Origin: Mycobacterium shimoidei
GTDB taxonomy: Bacteria > Actinomycetota > Actinomycetes > Mycobacteriales > Mycobacteriaceae
Reading direction: 5' to 3'
Assembly (NCBI GenBank): GCA_002101905.1
Contig: LQPU01000025.1
Span: forward strand, 124,001-188,000
DNA: 64,000 nucleotides
Under the pieces are notes generated by a model. The model was not told the DNA's origin. It ran no database searches and saw only the letters and a list, made by a program, of their open reading frames with translations. Position numbers and translations under genes: made by a program. Shown piece after piece: positions 35,275-44,060 of this stretch; within the stretch, counting starts at the first letter, position 1, and every line of letters begins with the position of its first letter.

Positions 35275-35991
35275 ATGACAGCCTCGCAGTACACCATCGC
35301 GGGCACCGTGCTGACCATGCCGGTGCAGGTTCGCAAAGCGACCCAGCACATGGCCATGTTCTCGGTGGACGCCGACGCCGCCCAACGCATGATCGACTAC
35401 AGCGGCCTGCAGGTGGCCCGCGTTCTGCCCGGCCGGGCTGTGGTGTCGCTGATACTTGCCCACTTCATCGACTGCGACCTCGGCACCTACCACGAGCTGA
35501 GCACCGTGGTGCAGGTCAACCCGCCCGGCTCCAACGCATCTGGTCTTCGCGCGCTGCAGTCCGCCTTTGTCCATCACATGCTGGTCGACCAGGCCTTCAC
35601 CCTCGAGGCGGGACGAACGATTTGGGGTTTCCCGAAGGTGATGGCTGAGTTCAATATTCGAGAGGCGGGTCGCTTCGGCTTCGATGTGCACGCCGACGGT
35701 CAGCTGCTGGTCGACATGGAGTTTCGCCGCGGCCTGCCGGTTCCGTCGCTGCTGACCTCCCGCGAGCAGCAGCTGCGCTCGTATGCCCACCGTGATGGTC
35801 ACACGCTGGAGACGGCGTTCACGATGTCTACCGCGGGTTCGCGCTATCGGCCCGGCGGTGTGCGGCTGCGACTCGGTGATCACCCTTATGCCAAGGAGCT
35901 GGCGGCGCTCGGCTTGCCCAAGCGGGCGATGCTGTCGAGTTCTGCGGTCAACGCGCAGATGTCATTCGGCGACGCGCAGGAGATCTCATGA
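35275..35991 (+). CDS. Acetoacetate-decarboxylase-like protein (Rv3519 type)
   Basis: A 238-residue protein of the acetoacetate decarboxylase-like fold. It shows LLVDQAFTLEAGRTIWGFPKVMAEFNI, where true decarboxylases carry the EExGxPK-type lysine region, here GFPK. It overlaps cyp142 by four bases. It resembles Rv3519 in size and neighbourhood, though I am not sure the gene orientation is the same in M. tuberculosis. It could act on a small keto acid or bind a ligand; activity is unproven. Confidence 0.8.
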   Translation: MTASQYTIAGTVLTMPVQVRKATQHMAMFSVDADAAQRMIDYSGLQVARVLPGRAVVSLILAHFIDCDLGTYHELSTVVQVNPPGSNASGLRALQSAFVHHMLVDQAFTLEAGRTIWGFPKVMAEFNIREAGRFGFDVHADGQLLVDMEFRRGLPVPSLLTSREQQLRSYAHRDGHTLETAFTMSTAGSRYRPGGVRLRLGDHPYAKELAALGLPKRAMLSSSAVNAQMSFGDAQEIS

Positions 35992-37211
35992 CGTCGACCA
36001 TCCCCGAGACGATCGTCAACATCGATTTGACCGACGGCACCTTCTACGCTGACGGCCCGCGTGCTCGCGCGGCGTATCGCTGGATGCGCGCCAACCAACC
36101 GGTGTTTCGGGACCGCAATGGTCTGGCCGCCGCGGCGACTTACCAGGCCATCATCGACGCCGAGCGTAATCCGGAGCTGTTTTCGTCCACCGGCGGGATT
36201 CGTCCCGATCAGCCCGGCATGCCGTACATGATCGACATGGACGATCCCGCGCATCTGGTGCGGCGCAAGCTCGTCAATGCCGGGTTTACCCGCAAGCGGG
36301 TCCGTGAGCGGGAGCCGTCGATCGCGCGACTGTGCGACACGCTGATCGACGCGGTCTGTGAGCGCGGCGAGTGCGACTTCGTCCGGGACATCGCCGCGCC
36401 GCTGCCGATGGCGGTGATCGGCGACATGCTGGGCGTGCTGCCCGAAGACCGCGCGATGCTGCTCAAGTGGTCCGACGACCTGGTGACCGGGCTGAGCTCA
36501 CACCTGGAACCGACGTCGGCCGAATTCCAGGCGGTGATGGACGCGTTCGCCGCCTACACCGAGTTCACCATGGGAATCATCACCAAGCGTCGCGCCGAGC
36601 CCACCGACGACCTGTTTTCGATACTGGTCAACGCCGAAGTCGAGGGTCAGCGGATGTCGGATGACGAGATCGTCTTCGAGACGCTGCTGATCCTGATCGG
36701 CGGCGACGAGACCACCCGTCACACGCTGTCCGGTGGCACCGAGCAGCTGCTGCGCAATCGCGACCAGTGGGATCAGCTGGTGGCCGACCCGTCGCTGTTA
36801 CCGGGCGCCATCGAGGAGATGCTGCGATGGACGTCGCCGGTGAAGAACATGTGCCGCACCTTGACCGCCGACACCGAATTTCACGGCACCAAGCTTCGCC
36901 AGGGCGAGAAGATGATGCTGCTGTTCGAGTCGGCGAACTTCGACGAGTCGGTGTTCGACAACCCTGAGCAGTTCGACATACGTCGAGACCCCAACAGCCA
37001 CTTGGCTTTCGGCTTCGGAACGCACTTTTGTCTGGGCAACCAGCTGGCGCGTCTGGAACTTTCGCTGATGACGTCGCGGGTTTTGGCGCGGCTACCGGAT
37101 CTGCGGCTGGCCTCCGAGGGCGCGTTGCCGTTGCGGCCGGCGAACTTCGTCAGCGGCCTGGAGTCGATGCCGGTGGTCTTCACGCCCACGGCTCCGGTGG
37201 GCCGAGCGTGA
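35988..37211 (+). CDS. cyp142: CYP142, sterol C26 monooxygenase
   Basis: A 407-residue cytochrome P450. The heme loop is FGFGTHFCLGNQLARLE, the I-helix LIGGDETTRHT and the ExxR motif EMLR. It matches Rv3518c, which can replace CYP125 for C26 oxidation and produces the opposite stereochemistry at C25. It begins within the stop of the ADC-like gene (ATGA) and is followed three bases later by a strong 15-bp hairpin. Having both cyp125 and cyp142 gives redundant entry to side-chain oxidation. Confidence 0.95.
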   Translation: MTSTIPETIVNIDLTDGTFYADGPRARAAYRWMRANQPVFRDRNGLAAAATYQAIIDAERNPELFSSTGGIRPDQPGMPYMIDMDDPAHLVRRKLVNAGFTRKRVREREPSIARLCDTLIDAVCERGECDFVRDIAAPLPMAVIGDMLGVLPEDRAMLLKWSDDLVTGLSSHLEPTSAEFQAVMDAFAAYTEFTMGIITKRRAEPTDDLFSILVNAEVEGQRMSDDEIVFETLLILIGGDETTRHTLSGGTEQLLRNRDQWDQLVADPSLLPGAIEEMLRWTSPVKNMCRTLTADTEFHGTKLRQGEKMMLLFESANFDESVFDNPEQFDIRRDPNSHLAFGFGTHFCLGNQLARLELSLMTSRVLARLPDLRLASEGALPLRPANFVSGLESMPVVFTPTAPVGRA

Positions 37212-37213
37212 AA

Positions 37214-37247
37214 CCAGCCGCACGCTCGCGTTCGAGCGTGCGGCTGG
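37214..37247. terminator. Strong 15-bp stem-loop between cyp142 and echA19
   Basis: CCAGCCGCACGCTCG (37214-37228) and CGAGCGTGCGGCTGG (37233-37247) pair perfectly around a four-base loop CGTT. It begins three bases after the cyp142 stop and 28 before the echA19 stop on the other strand, so it is a likely bidirectional terminator. A further half-copy follows at 37248-37260. Confidence 0.75.
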
Positions 37248-37274
37248 CCGCACGCTCGGCGGGATGCGGGGCCG

Positions 37275-38075
37275 TCAGCGGCCGCGGAAAACCGGTGTGC
37301 GCTTCTCCTTGAAGGCCAGCGGGCCTTCCTTGGCGTCCTCGGAGAGGAACACCTTGATGCCGAGCTGGGTGTCGACCTTGAACGCCTCGTTCTCGGGCAT
37401 GCCCTCGGTGTCGCGGATCGCCCGCAGAATCGCCTGCACCGCCAGCGGGCCGTTGTTCGAGATGACTTCCGCGATCTCCAGCGCTTTGGTCAGTGCCTGC
37501 CCGTCGGGAACGACGTAGCCGATCAGGCCGATCTCTTTGGCCTCGGCCGCGGTGATGTGCCGGCCGGTCAGCAACAGGTCGCAGGCCACCGTGTACGGGA
37601 TCTGGCGCACCAGCCGCACCGCCGAACCGCCCATCGGGTACAGGCTCCAGCGGGCCTCCGAGATGCCGAACTTGGCGCTCTGGCCGGCCACCCGGATGTC
37701 GGTGCTCTGCAGGATCTCGGTGCCGCCGGCGATGGCCGGGCCCTCCACGGCGGCGATCAGCGGCTTGGTCAACCGCCGGCCCTTGAGCAGGGCATCGATG
37801 CGCGACGGGTCATAGCTGCCGTCCTTGAACGACTCACCCGGCGGCTTGGCGGTGGCCGCCTTGAGGTCCATGCCCGAGCAGAAGTAGCCGCCGGCGCCGG
37901 TCAGAATGCAGCACCGGATGTCGGGATCGTTGTCGACGCGGTCCCAGGCCTCGACCATGATTTGCATCATTTCCCCGCTCAGTGCGTTGCGGGCGGCCGG
38001 ACGGTTCAATGTGACGATGAGGGTGTGTCCGCGCTGCTCAACAAGGGCGTCGGCTTCTTTTTCCGATTCGCTCAC
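37275..38075 (-). CDS. echA19: EchA19, steroid side-chain enoyl-CoA hydratase
   Basis: A 266-residue crotonase. The first oxyanion loop and acyl-CoA site are [15 protein letters not shown] and [15 protein letters not shown], with Glu residues in [19 protein letters not shown] and the [26 protein letters not shown] region. It matches Rv3516, which hydrates C5 side-chain enoyl-CoA esters. The start is a GTG. It diverges from fadD19 with a KstR site between them, pairing a ligase and hydratase of the same side-chain cycle. Confidence 0.93.
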   Translation of the reverse strand: MSESEKEADALVEQRGHTLIVTLNRPAARNALSGEMMQIMVEAWDRVDNDPDIRCCILTGAGGYFCSGMDLKAATAKPPGESFKDGSYDPSRIDALLKGRRLTKPLIAAVEGPAIAGGTEILQSTDIRVAGQSAKFGISEARWSLYPMGGSAVRLVRQIPYTVACDLLLTGRHITAAEAKEIGLIGYVVPDGQALTKALEIAEVISNNGPLAVQAILRAIRDTEGMPENEAFKVDTQLGIKVFLSEDAKEGPLAFKEKRTPVFRGR

Positions 38076-38119
38076 CGGTGTCCGCCTTCCTGACTGTCGG
38101 GCCCGAACTTGTCAAGAAA

Positions 38120-38133
38120 TGTAACACGTTCTA
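38120..38133. promoter_or_regulatory. KstR operator between echA19 and fadD19 (TGTAACACGTTCTA)
   Basis: Matches the fixed bases of the KstR pattern. It lies 45 bases from the echA19 start and 11 bases before the fadD19 GTG. Confidence 0.9.
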
Positions 38134-38143
38134 ATTTGGGTCC

Positions 38144-39781
38144 GTGGCCCTGAATATCGCCGACCTAGCTGAGCATGCCATCGATGCCGTGCCGGACCGC
38201 GTCGCCCTGATCTGCGGGGACGACCAGCTCACGTACGCGCAACTGGAAGACAAGGCCAACCGCCTTGCGCACTACCTGATCGACCAGGGCGTCAAGAAGG
38301 ACGACAAGGTCGGCCTGTACTGCCGCAACCGCAACGAGATCGTCATCGCGATGCTCGGCATCGTCAAGGCGGGCGCCATCTTGGTCAACGTCAACTACCG
38401 CTACGTCGAGAGCGAACTGCGCTACCTGTTCGACAACTCCGACATGGTCGCGCTGGTGCACGAACGTCAGTACGCCGACCGTGTGGCCAACGTGTTGCCC
38501 GATACTCCCGACGTCAAGACGATCCTGGTGGTCGAGGACGGCTCGGATGCCGACTACCAACGTTACGGCGGCGTCGAGTTCTACTCCGCGCTGGAACAGG
38601 CGTCCCCGGAACGCGATTTCGGTGAACGCAGCGCCGACGACATCTACCTGCTCTACACCGGCGGCACCACCGGTTTCCCGAAGGGTGTGATGTGGCGTCA
38701 CGAGGACATCTACCGGGTGCTGTTCGGCGGAACTGACTTCGCGACAGGCGAATTCGTCAAGGACGAGTACGACTTGGCGAAAGCCGCCGCCGCCAATCCG
38801 CCGATGGTCCGCTACCCGATCCCGCCGATGATCCACGGCGCCACCCAGTCGGCCACCTGGATGTCGCTGTTCTCGGGTCAAACCACCGTGCTGGCACCGG
38901 AATTCAACGCCGAAGAGGTGTGGCGCACGGTCCACAAGCACAAGGTGAACCTGCTGTTCTTCACCGGTGATGCGATGGCCCGGCCGCTGCTCGACGCGCT
39001 GCAGAAGAACAACGATTACGACCTGTCGTCGCTGTTCCTGCTGGCCAGCACCGCGGCGTTGTTCTCGCCGAGCATCAAAGAGAAGCTGCTCGAACTGCTG
39101 CCCAACCGGGTCATCACGGACTCCATCGGATCGTCGGAGACCGGCTTCGGCGGCACCAGCATCGTTGCCAAGGACGCTCCGCACACCGGGGGCCCGCGAG
39201 TGACCATCGACCATCGCACCGTCGTTCTCGACGAGGACGGCAACGAGGTCAAGCCCGGTTCGGGTGTGCGCGGTCTGATTGCCAAGAAGGGCAACATCCC
39301 GATCGGCTACTACAAGGACGAGAAGAAGACTGCCGAGACTTTCCGCACCATCAACGGTGTCCGCTACGCCATCCCCGGCGACTACGCCCAAGTCGAAGCC
39401 GACGGCACGGTGACCATGCTGGGCCGCGGTTCGGTGTCGATCAACAGCGGCGGGGAAAAGATCTATCCCGAAGAGGTCGAGGGCGCGCTCAAGGCGCACG
39501 CCGATGTCTTCGACGCGCTGGTTGTCGGAGTGCCTGACGAGCGGTACGGCCAGTGTGTGGCCGCCGTGGTGCAGCCGCGGCCGGGAACACGTCCCACGCT
39601 TGCCGAGCTCGACCGGTTCGTGCGCAGTGAGATCGCGGGATACAAAGTGCCCCGGGCGCTTTGGTATGTCGACGAGGTCAAGCGCTCACCGGCCGGAAAA
39701 CCCGACTATCGGTGGGCCAAGGAGCAGACCGAGGCCCGGCCGGCCGACGACAGGCACGCCAACCACGTCAGGGCAGTTTGA
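38144..39781 (+). CDS. fadD19: FadD19, steroid C26-oate CoA ligase
   Basis: A 545-residue adenylate-forming acyl-CoA synthetase. The P-loop-like motif is YTGGTTGFPKGVMWRH, the adenine region is SIGSSETGFGG, GDYAQVEADG is the hinge-side motif, and PAGKPDYRWAK carries the catalytic Lys. It matches Rv3515c. It activates the C5 side-chain carboxylate of 3-oxo-cholestenoate and, in Rhodococcus, is needed for C24-branched sterols. The start is a GTG. Its last 14 bases overlap tail-to-tail with the tetR gene. Confidence 0.94.
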   Translation: MALNIADLAEHAIDAVPDRVALICGDDQLTYAQLEDKANRLAHYLIDQGVKKDDKVGLYCRNRNEIVIAMLGIVKAGAILVNVNYRYVESELRYLFDNSDMVALVHERQYADRVANVLPDTPDVKTILVVEDGSDADYQRYGGVEFYSALEQASPERDFGERSADDIYLLYTGGTTGFPKGVMWRHEDIYRVLFGGTDFATGEFVKDEYDLAKAAAANPPMVRYPIPPMIHGATQSATWMSLFSGQTTVLAPEFNAEEVWRTVHKHKVNLLFFTGDAMARPLLDALQKNNDYDLSSLFLLASTAALFSPSIKEKLLELLPNRVITDSIGSSETGFGGTSIVAKDAPHTGGPRVTIDHRTVVLDEDGNEVKPGSGVRGLIAKKGNIPIGYYKDEKKTAETFRTINGVRYAIPGDYAQVEADGTVTMLGRGSVSINSGGEKIYPEEVEGALKAHADVFDALVVGVPDERYGQCVAAVVQPRPGTRPTLAELDRFVRSEIAGYKVPRALWYVDEVKRSPAGKPDYRWAKEQTEARPADDRHANHVRAV

Positions 39782-40370
39782 TCGCCGACACGTACATCTC
39801 CACCATCGGCCGGTAGAGATCGACGTCATCGAGCTGACTGCCCAGCACAACGGAATCACTGGTGGCGACGAGCACTTGAGCGAAAGTCAATGGGGGGATC
39901 AGCAAGGCTCCGCCGAGCCGGTCGATGCCCTCGACGATGAATTTACTCAGCGCCTCGACGACCTCTGATCTCTTGGCGGCCACCCGCTGCCGGGCGTCGG
40001 GGTTGCGGAGTAGGTAAAGGGTGAACTCGTGTCCCAGCGCGGCGTGCTCGGCGCCGCGATCCCGGCTCAGTTGGCGCCAGCGCTCGGCTATCTCGTCGAG
40101 CTCTCGCGCCCCGATCTGTTTAGCGCTCGACATCACCTCGGCGAAATTGTCGAAGTAACGGCGCCAATATCGGTCACTCACCGCCAAGAAAAGGTCCTCT
40201 TTGGTGGCGAAGTGCTTGTAGATAGCGCCCTTCGTATATCCGGCGGCGTAAGCGATGTCGTCGAGAGTCGCTGTAGTAAAGCCCTTTTCGGCGAACACGT
40301 CCTCTGCGGCATCAAGCAGAAGTGAACGGGTGTGCTCGAGGCGTCGCTCGCGCGTCCAACGCTCCACCAT
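39768..40370 (-). CDS. TetR-family transcriptional regulator
   Basis: A 200-residue TetR protein. The N-terminal helix-turn-helix spans about residues 10-55 (LLLDAAEDVFAEKGFTTATLDDIAYAAGYTKGAIYKHFATKEDLF), and the C-terminal ligand domain is of average length. I use the ATG at 40370 (MVERWTRERR); a longer frame is less likely. It diverges from the AveC-like gene with 71 bases between, containing two palindromes that could be its operators. It most likely represses itself and the aveC-like/ilvX genes. The effector is unknown. Confidence 0.88.
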   Translation of the reverse strand: MVERWTRERRLEHTRSLLLDAAEDVFAEKGFTTATLDDIAYAAGYTKGAIYKHFATKEDLFLAVSDRYWRRYFDNFAEVMSSAKQIGARELDEIAERWRQLSRDRGAEHAALGHEFTLYLLRNPDARQRVAAKRSEVVEALSKFIVEGIDRLGGALLIPPLTFAQVLVATSDSVVLGSQLDDVDLYRPMVEMYVSAIKLP

Positions 40371-40398
40371 GCCGACAAGTCTTCCACAGAATCTGAGA

Positions 40399-40430
40399 AA
40401 CCTGTTGGTTACGCAGATACTCATTGGTAT
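40399..40430. promoter_or_regulatory. Candidate TetR operators in the tetR/aveC-like divergent region
   Basis: Two inverted repeats sit in the 71-base gap: AACC-tgtt-GGTT (40399-40410) and ATAC-tcattg-GTAT (40417-40430). The first also contains the KstR core AACnnGTT but lacks the outer T and A. A TATATT-like -10 overlaps the second. Confidence 0.4.
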
Positions 40431-40441
40431 ATTGCCGCGTC

Positions 40442-41602
40442 ATGAGCGATCTGTCGAGCAGGAACAAGGCCGTGTCGGTGACCGAGCCCCCGGGTGAAAC
40501 CACCGACCTGGGTGGGCAGGTTCGTCCGGTCAAGATCTGGGCGACGGTAGGCGGCGCCCTATTGGCGCTTCAGCTGTACGTGTGGATGCGCTGGATCACC
40601 GGACCCTATTTCGAAAGGGTGCCCAGCGGACCGAGTGAACCGCCGATGTACATGAAAGTGCCGCTCGTGGCGAACGCCGTCGTTCTTTGGGTCGGCCTGC
40701 CGTTCGCCATTTGGTGGTTCTTCATCAGGCCTTGGCGGCGCGAGCGGCGAATCACGTTGGACGGCATGCTTGTTCTGTCGATGGGGCTGATGTTCTTCCA
40801 AGATCCGCTACTCAACTACTTCAACACCTGGTGCACCTACAACACCTGGCTGTTCAACCGGGGCGCTTGGACATCGCACATCCCGGGTTGGGTGTCGCCC
40901 GAGGCACCAGGTCATCAGGTGGCCGAACCGTTGCTGACAAATGTGCCGGGATACGCCTACGGAGTCCTGCTGATCACCATCGTCGAATGTTGGGTCATGC
41001 GAAAGATCAAGGCGCGCTGGCCCAACATCAGCAATCTTCGCCTGATCGCCACTATCTACGGCATCGCATTCCTTTTCGACTTCGTCATGGAAGGCCTAAT
41101 TCTGCTGCCGATCGGTTTCTACACCTACCCCGGAGCCATCCGGTCCGTGTCAATGAATGCCGGCACCTACTACCAATGGCCCGTTTACGAAGGACTGATG
41201 TGGGGCGCAGTGCAGACGGGGCTGTGCTGCTTGCGGTACTTCACCGATGATCGCGGCCGCACGATCGTCGAGCGCGGGCTGAACCACGTTCGAGGCGGGT
41301 TCGCGAGGCAGCAGTTCATCCGCTTTTTGGCGATCTTCGCCGGGGTCAGCGCGTGCTTCTTTTTCCTCTACATGGTCCCCGCGCAATGGATCGGCATGCA
41401 TGCCGACCCGTGGCCGCAAGACCATCAGAAGCGCTCGTATTTCAACGGCGGCATCTGCGGTGACGGGACCGACAAGCCGTGCCCGGATCCCGCCCTGCCA
41501 TTACCGACTAAACGCTCCGGATACGTCAATGTCGACGGCCAGCTGGTGATGCCCGAGGGCGTTGACGTTCCGCCCGTCGTGCCCTTCCAGCGCGGAAATT
41601 GA
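40442..41602 (+). CDS. AveC-like (spirocyclase family) membrane protein
   Basis: A 386-residue integral membrane protein with about six to seven hydrophobic segments (for example IWATVGGALLALQLYVWM, VANAVVLWVGLPFAIWWFF, LVLSMGLMFFQDPLLNYF and LAIFAGVSACFFFLYM). It resembles the spirocyclase AveC family, named after a Streptomyces protein of avermectin spiroketal formation. Mycobacterial members have no proven reaction. I start it at the ATG at 40442. It is followed 57 bases later by ilvX on the same strand. It could modify or handle a hydrophobic intermediate at the membrane. Confidence 0.78.
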   Translation: MSDLSSRNKAVSVTEPPGETTDLGGQVRPVKIWATVGGALLALQLYVWMRWITGPYFERVPSGPSEPPMYMKVPLVANAVVLWVGLPFAIWWFFIRPWRRERRITLDGMLVLSMGLMFFQDPLLNYFNTWCTYNTWLFNRGAWTSHIPGWVSPEAPGHQVAEPLLTNVPGYAYGVLLITIVECWVMRKIKARWPNISNLRLIATIYGIAFLFDFVMEGLILLPIGFYTYPGAIRSVSMNAGTYYQWPVYEGLMWGAVQTGLCCLRYFTDDRGRTIVERGLNHVRGGFARQQFIRFLAIFAGVSACFFFLYMVPAQWIGMHADPWPQDHQKRSYFNGGICGDGTDKPCPDPALPLPTKRSGYVNVDGQLVMPEGVDVPPVVPFQRGN

Positions 41603-41659
41603 GACGCTGACCAACAATCAGCCCCCATTCGCGCGGAACGCATCTGAAAGACTGCACCT

Positions 41660-43210
41660 ATGAATGGTGCTCATGCCCTGATCGACTCCCTGGTCGACGG
41701 CGGCGTCGACGTGTGCTTCGCCAATCCCGGAACATCCGAGATGCATTTCGTGGCGGCACTGGACGCCGTCCCCGGGATGCGTGGCGTGCTCGCGCTGTTC
41801 GAGGGAGTCGCCACCGGTGCGGCGGACGGCTACGCGCGCATCGCCGACCGACCCGCGGCGGTGCTGCTGCACCTCGGCCCGGGGCTGGGCAACGGACTGG
41901 CCAACCTGCACAACGCGCGGCATGCCCGGGTGCCGATGGTGGTGGTCGTCGGCGATCACGCCACCTATCACAAGAAGTACGACGCGCCGCTGGAATCCGA
42001 CATCGAGGCGGTGGCCGGCAGCGTGTCGGGCTGGTTGCGGCGATCCGACGGCGATATCGCGGCGGACGCCGCCGAGGCCATCGCCGCAAGCCGAAGCGGG
42101 GGGCAGGTCGCCACACTGATTCTGCCGGCGGACATTTCGTGGACCGACGGTGCACCGCCCGGCCAATCGGCCCCGGCCGAGCCGACGACCTCGACCGTCG
42201 ACCCGGATGCGGTCGAGCTGACGGCCAAGCTGCTGCGCTCCGGCGAACCCACGGTGATCCTGGTCGGCGGCGACGCCACCCGGGCCAAGGGGCTGGCAGC
42301 GGCCGCCCGGGTCGCAACCGGCTGCGGTGCCCGCACGTTCTGCGAGACATTCCCGGCCCGGCTGGAGCGCGGCGCCGGCCTGCCCGCCGTCGAGCGGCTT
42401 GCATACTTCGCCGAGGCGGTCGCCGCGCAGCTGGAAGGCGCCAGACATCTGATCCTGGCCGGGGCGGCGTCGCCGGTCTCGTTTTTCGCCTACCCCGGCA
42501 AGCCCAGCGACCTGGTTCCCGACGGCTGCCAGGTACACGTGCTCGCCGGTCACGCCGGTGCGGCCGACGCCCTGTCAGCGCTGGCCGACCTGGCGGCGCC
42601 CGATACCGCTGCGCCACTTACCGCGCCGTCACGCCCGCAACTGCCGACCGGTGCGCTGACCGCAGTCTCCGCGGCCGATGTGATCGGTGCGCTGCTGCCG
42701 CAACGGGCGATCGTCGTCGACGAGTCCAACACCTCGAGTCTGCCGCTGGCGGCCGCCACCGCCGGCGCGCCGGCACACGATTGGTTGACGTTGACCGGCG
42801 GGGCGATCGGCTACGGAATTCCCGCTGCGGTGGGTGCGGCGGTCGCCGCTCCGGATCGACCGGTGCTCTGCCTGGAGTCGGACGGATCGGCGATGTACAC
42901 CATCTCGGGGCTGTGGACCCAGGCGCGGGAAAGCCTCGATGTCACCACCGTCATCTACAACAACGGCGCCTATGACATCCTGCGCATCGAGCTGCAGCGG
43001 GTCGGCGCCCAGGGCGCGCCAGGGCCCAAAGCCCGGCAGCTGCTTGACTTGACCGCTCCGAGACTGGATTTCGTCAAAATCGCCGAGGGAATGGGAGTGC
43101 CCGCCCGGCGAGTGAGTACCGCCGAAGAGTTCGCCGACGCGCTGCAGGCGGCTTTCGCCGAGCCCGGACCACATCTCGTTGAAGCGATGGTGCCGTCCCT
43201 GCTGGGCTGA
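41660..43210 (+). CDS. ilvX: IlvX, ThDP-dependent enzyme (acetolactate-synthase/benzoylformate-decarboxylase-like)
   Basis: A 516-residue thiamine-diphosphate enzyme. The cofactor-activating Glu is Glu48 in LFEGVATGAADGYAR. The ThDP/Mg motif reads ESDGSAMYTISGLWTQ ending NNGAYDIL, so the usual GDG is SDG. The overall pattern is closer to benzoylformate decarboxylase than to true acetohydroxyacid synthase. It matches Rv3509c (ilvX), which M. tuberculosis also keeps between fadD19 and fadD17. A decarboxylase or carboligase acting on a 2-oxo acid is plausible; the substrate is unknown. It converges on the TauD gene with four bases between. Confidence 0.85.
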   Translation: MNGAHALIDSLVDGGVDVCFANPGTSEMHFVAALDAVPGMRGVLALFEGVATGAADGYARIADRPAAVLLHLGPGLGNGLANLHNARHARVPMVVVVGDHATYHKKYDAPLESDIEAVAGSVSGWLRRSDGDIAADAAEAIAASRSGGQVATLILPADISWTDGAPPGQSAPAEPTTSTVDPDAVELTAKLLRSGEPTVILVGGDATRAKGLAAAARVATGCGARTFCETFPARLERGAGLPAVERLAYFAEAVAAQLEGARHLILAGAASPVSFFAYPGKPSDLVPDGCQVHVLAGHAGAADALSALADLAAPDTAAPLTAPSRPQLPTGALTAVSAADVIGALLPQRAIVVDESNTSSLPLAAATAGAPAHDWLTLTGGAIGYGIPAAVGAAVAAPDRPVLCLESDGSAMYTISGLWTQARESLDVTTVIYNNGAYDILRIELQRVGAQGAPGPKARQLLDLTAPRLDFVKIAEGMGVPARRVSTAEEFADALQAAFAEPGPHLVEAMVPSLLG

Positions 43211-43214
43211 CGGT

Positions 43215-44060
43215 CTACTTGATCGGCTCGTCACCAAGTACAGTGGTGCGCAGCATTTCTCGCGGCGAGTCGAGGTCGTAGGGCGCAGCGCGATGCAGCA
43301 CGCCGCGGTTGTCCCAGATCACGGTGTCGCCGACGGACCAGTGGTGGCGGTAGACCTTGTCGGGGGTGGTGGCGCGGTCGAGCAGCTCGGCGAGCAGCGC
43401 GCGGCCCTCGTCGAGGTCCATGCCCACGACGTGCTCGGCCGACGCACCGAGCACCAGCGACTTGCGGCCGTTGGTGTGGGTCCACACCAACGGATGCTCA
43501 TGGGTGCGCCGTGCCCGCCACCTCGCCACCTGTTCGGGAGAGGGATCGGGTGTGACGCGCCGCTGCGAAGCTTCCAGCGAGTGAACGACTTTCAGCGTCG
43601 CATAGCGCCGCTTTTCCTCGTCGCTCAACGCGTCATAGGCGGCATAGGAGTTGGCGAATTCGGTCTCGCCGCCGCGTTCGGCGACGCGCACCGCCGAGAG
43701 CACGGTGGCCTTCTGCGGGCACTCGTCGCCGACCGGGGTGCAGCCGTCGATGTGCCAGTCGAAGGTCGCCCGCAGGTACGCGGCCGAGGCATTCTTGGTC
43801 ACGTCCAGGGTGATCGGGTAGATACCCGCCACCGGATGATGACCGTCGGAAGAGTGGTCCACTTCACCGAGTCGACGGCAAAAGGCCACCTGCGCTTCGG
43901 GATCCAGGTGTAGCCCGGGAAAGACGAGTACGCCGTGTTCTTCCAGCGCATCGAGCACCGCCTGGCCGAGCGTGTCGTCGGCGGCCAGCAGATCGGGATC
44001 GACACCGTCGACCTCGGCGCCCACCGAGGCGGTGAGCTTGTTGATGGCGAGCAGACTCAC
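43215..44060 (-). CDS. TauD/TfdA-family Fe(II)/2-oxoglutarate dioxygenase
   Basis: A 281-residue dioxygenase. The iron ligands are His103 and Asp105 in DWHIDG and His256 in NRGVLHRAAPYD; the 2-oxoglutarate Arg is in MLRTTVLGD. I use the GTG at 44060, which overlaps the stop of the preceding small gene (GTGA) and gives the family length; an open extension upstream is a shadow of that gene. It is the last gene of the eight-gene minus-strand operon. Its substrate is unknown; the family acts on sulfonates, aryloxyacids and other small acids. Confidence 0.88.
   Translation of the reverse strand: MSLLAINKLTASVGAEVDGVDPDLLAADDTLGQAVLDALEEHGVLVFPGLHLDPEAQVAFCRRLGEVDHSSDGHHPVAGIYPITLDVTKNASAAYLRATFDWHIDGCTPVGDECPQKATVLSAVRVAERGGETEFANSYAAYDALSDEEKRRYATLKVVHSLEASQRRVTPDPSPEQVARWRARRTHEHPLVWTHTNGRKSLVLGASAEHVVGMDLDEGRALLAELLDRATTPDKVYRHHWSVGDTVIWDNRGVLHRAAPYDLDSPREMLRTTVLGDEPIK

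Noticed and set aside
33985..35883. A 632-codon minus-strand frame over the LLM and ADC-like genes
   Set aside because: It crosses two KstR operators and opposes conserved genes; no recognisable protein features.
40399..40410. A tenth KstR operator
   Set aside because: Only the AACnnGTT centre is present; the outer T and A are missing, so I list it as a possible TetR operator instead.
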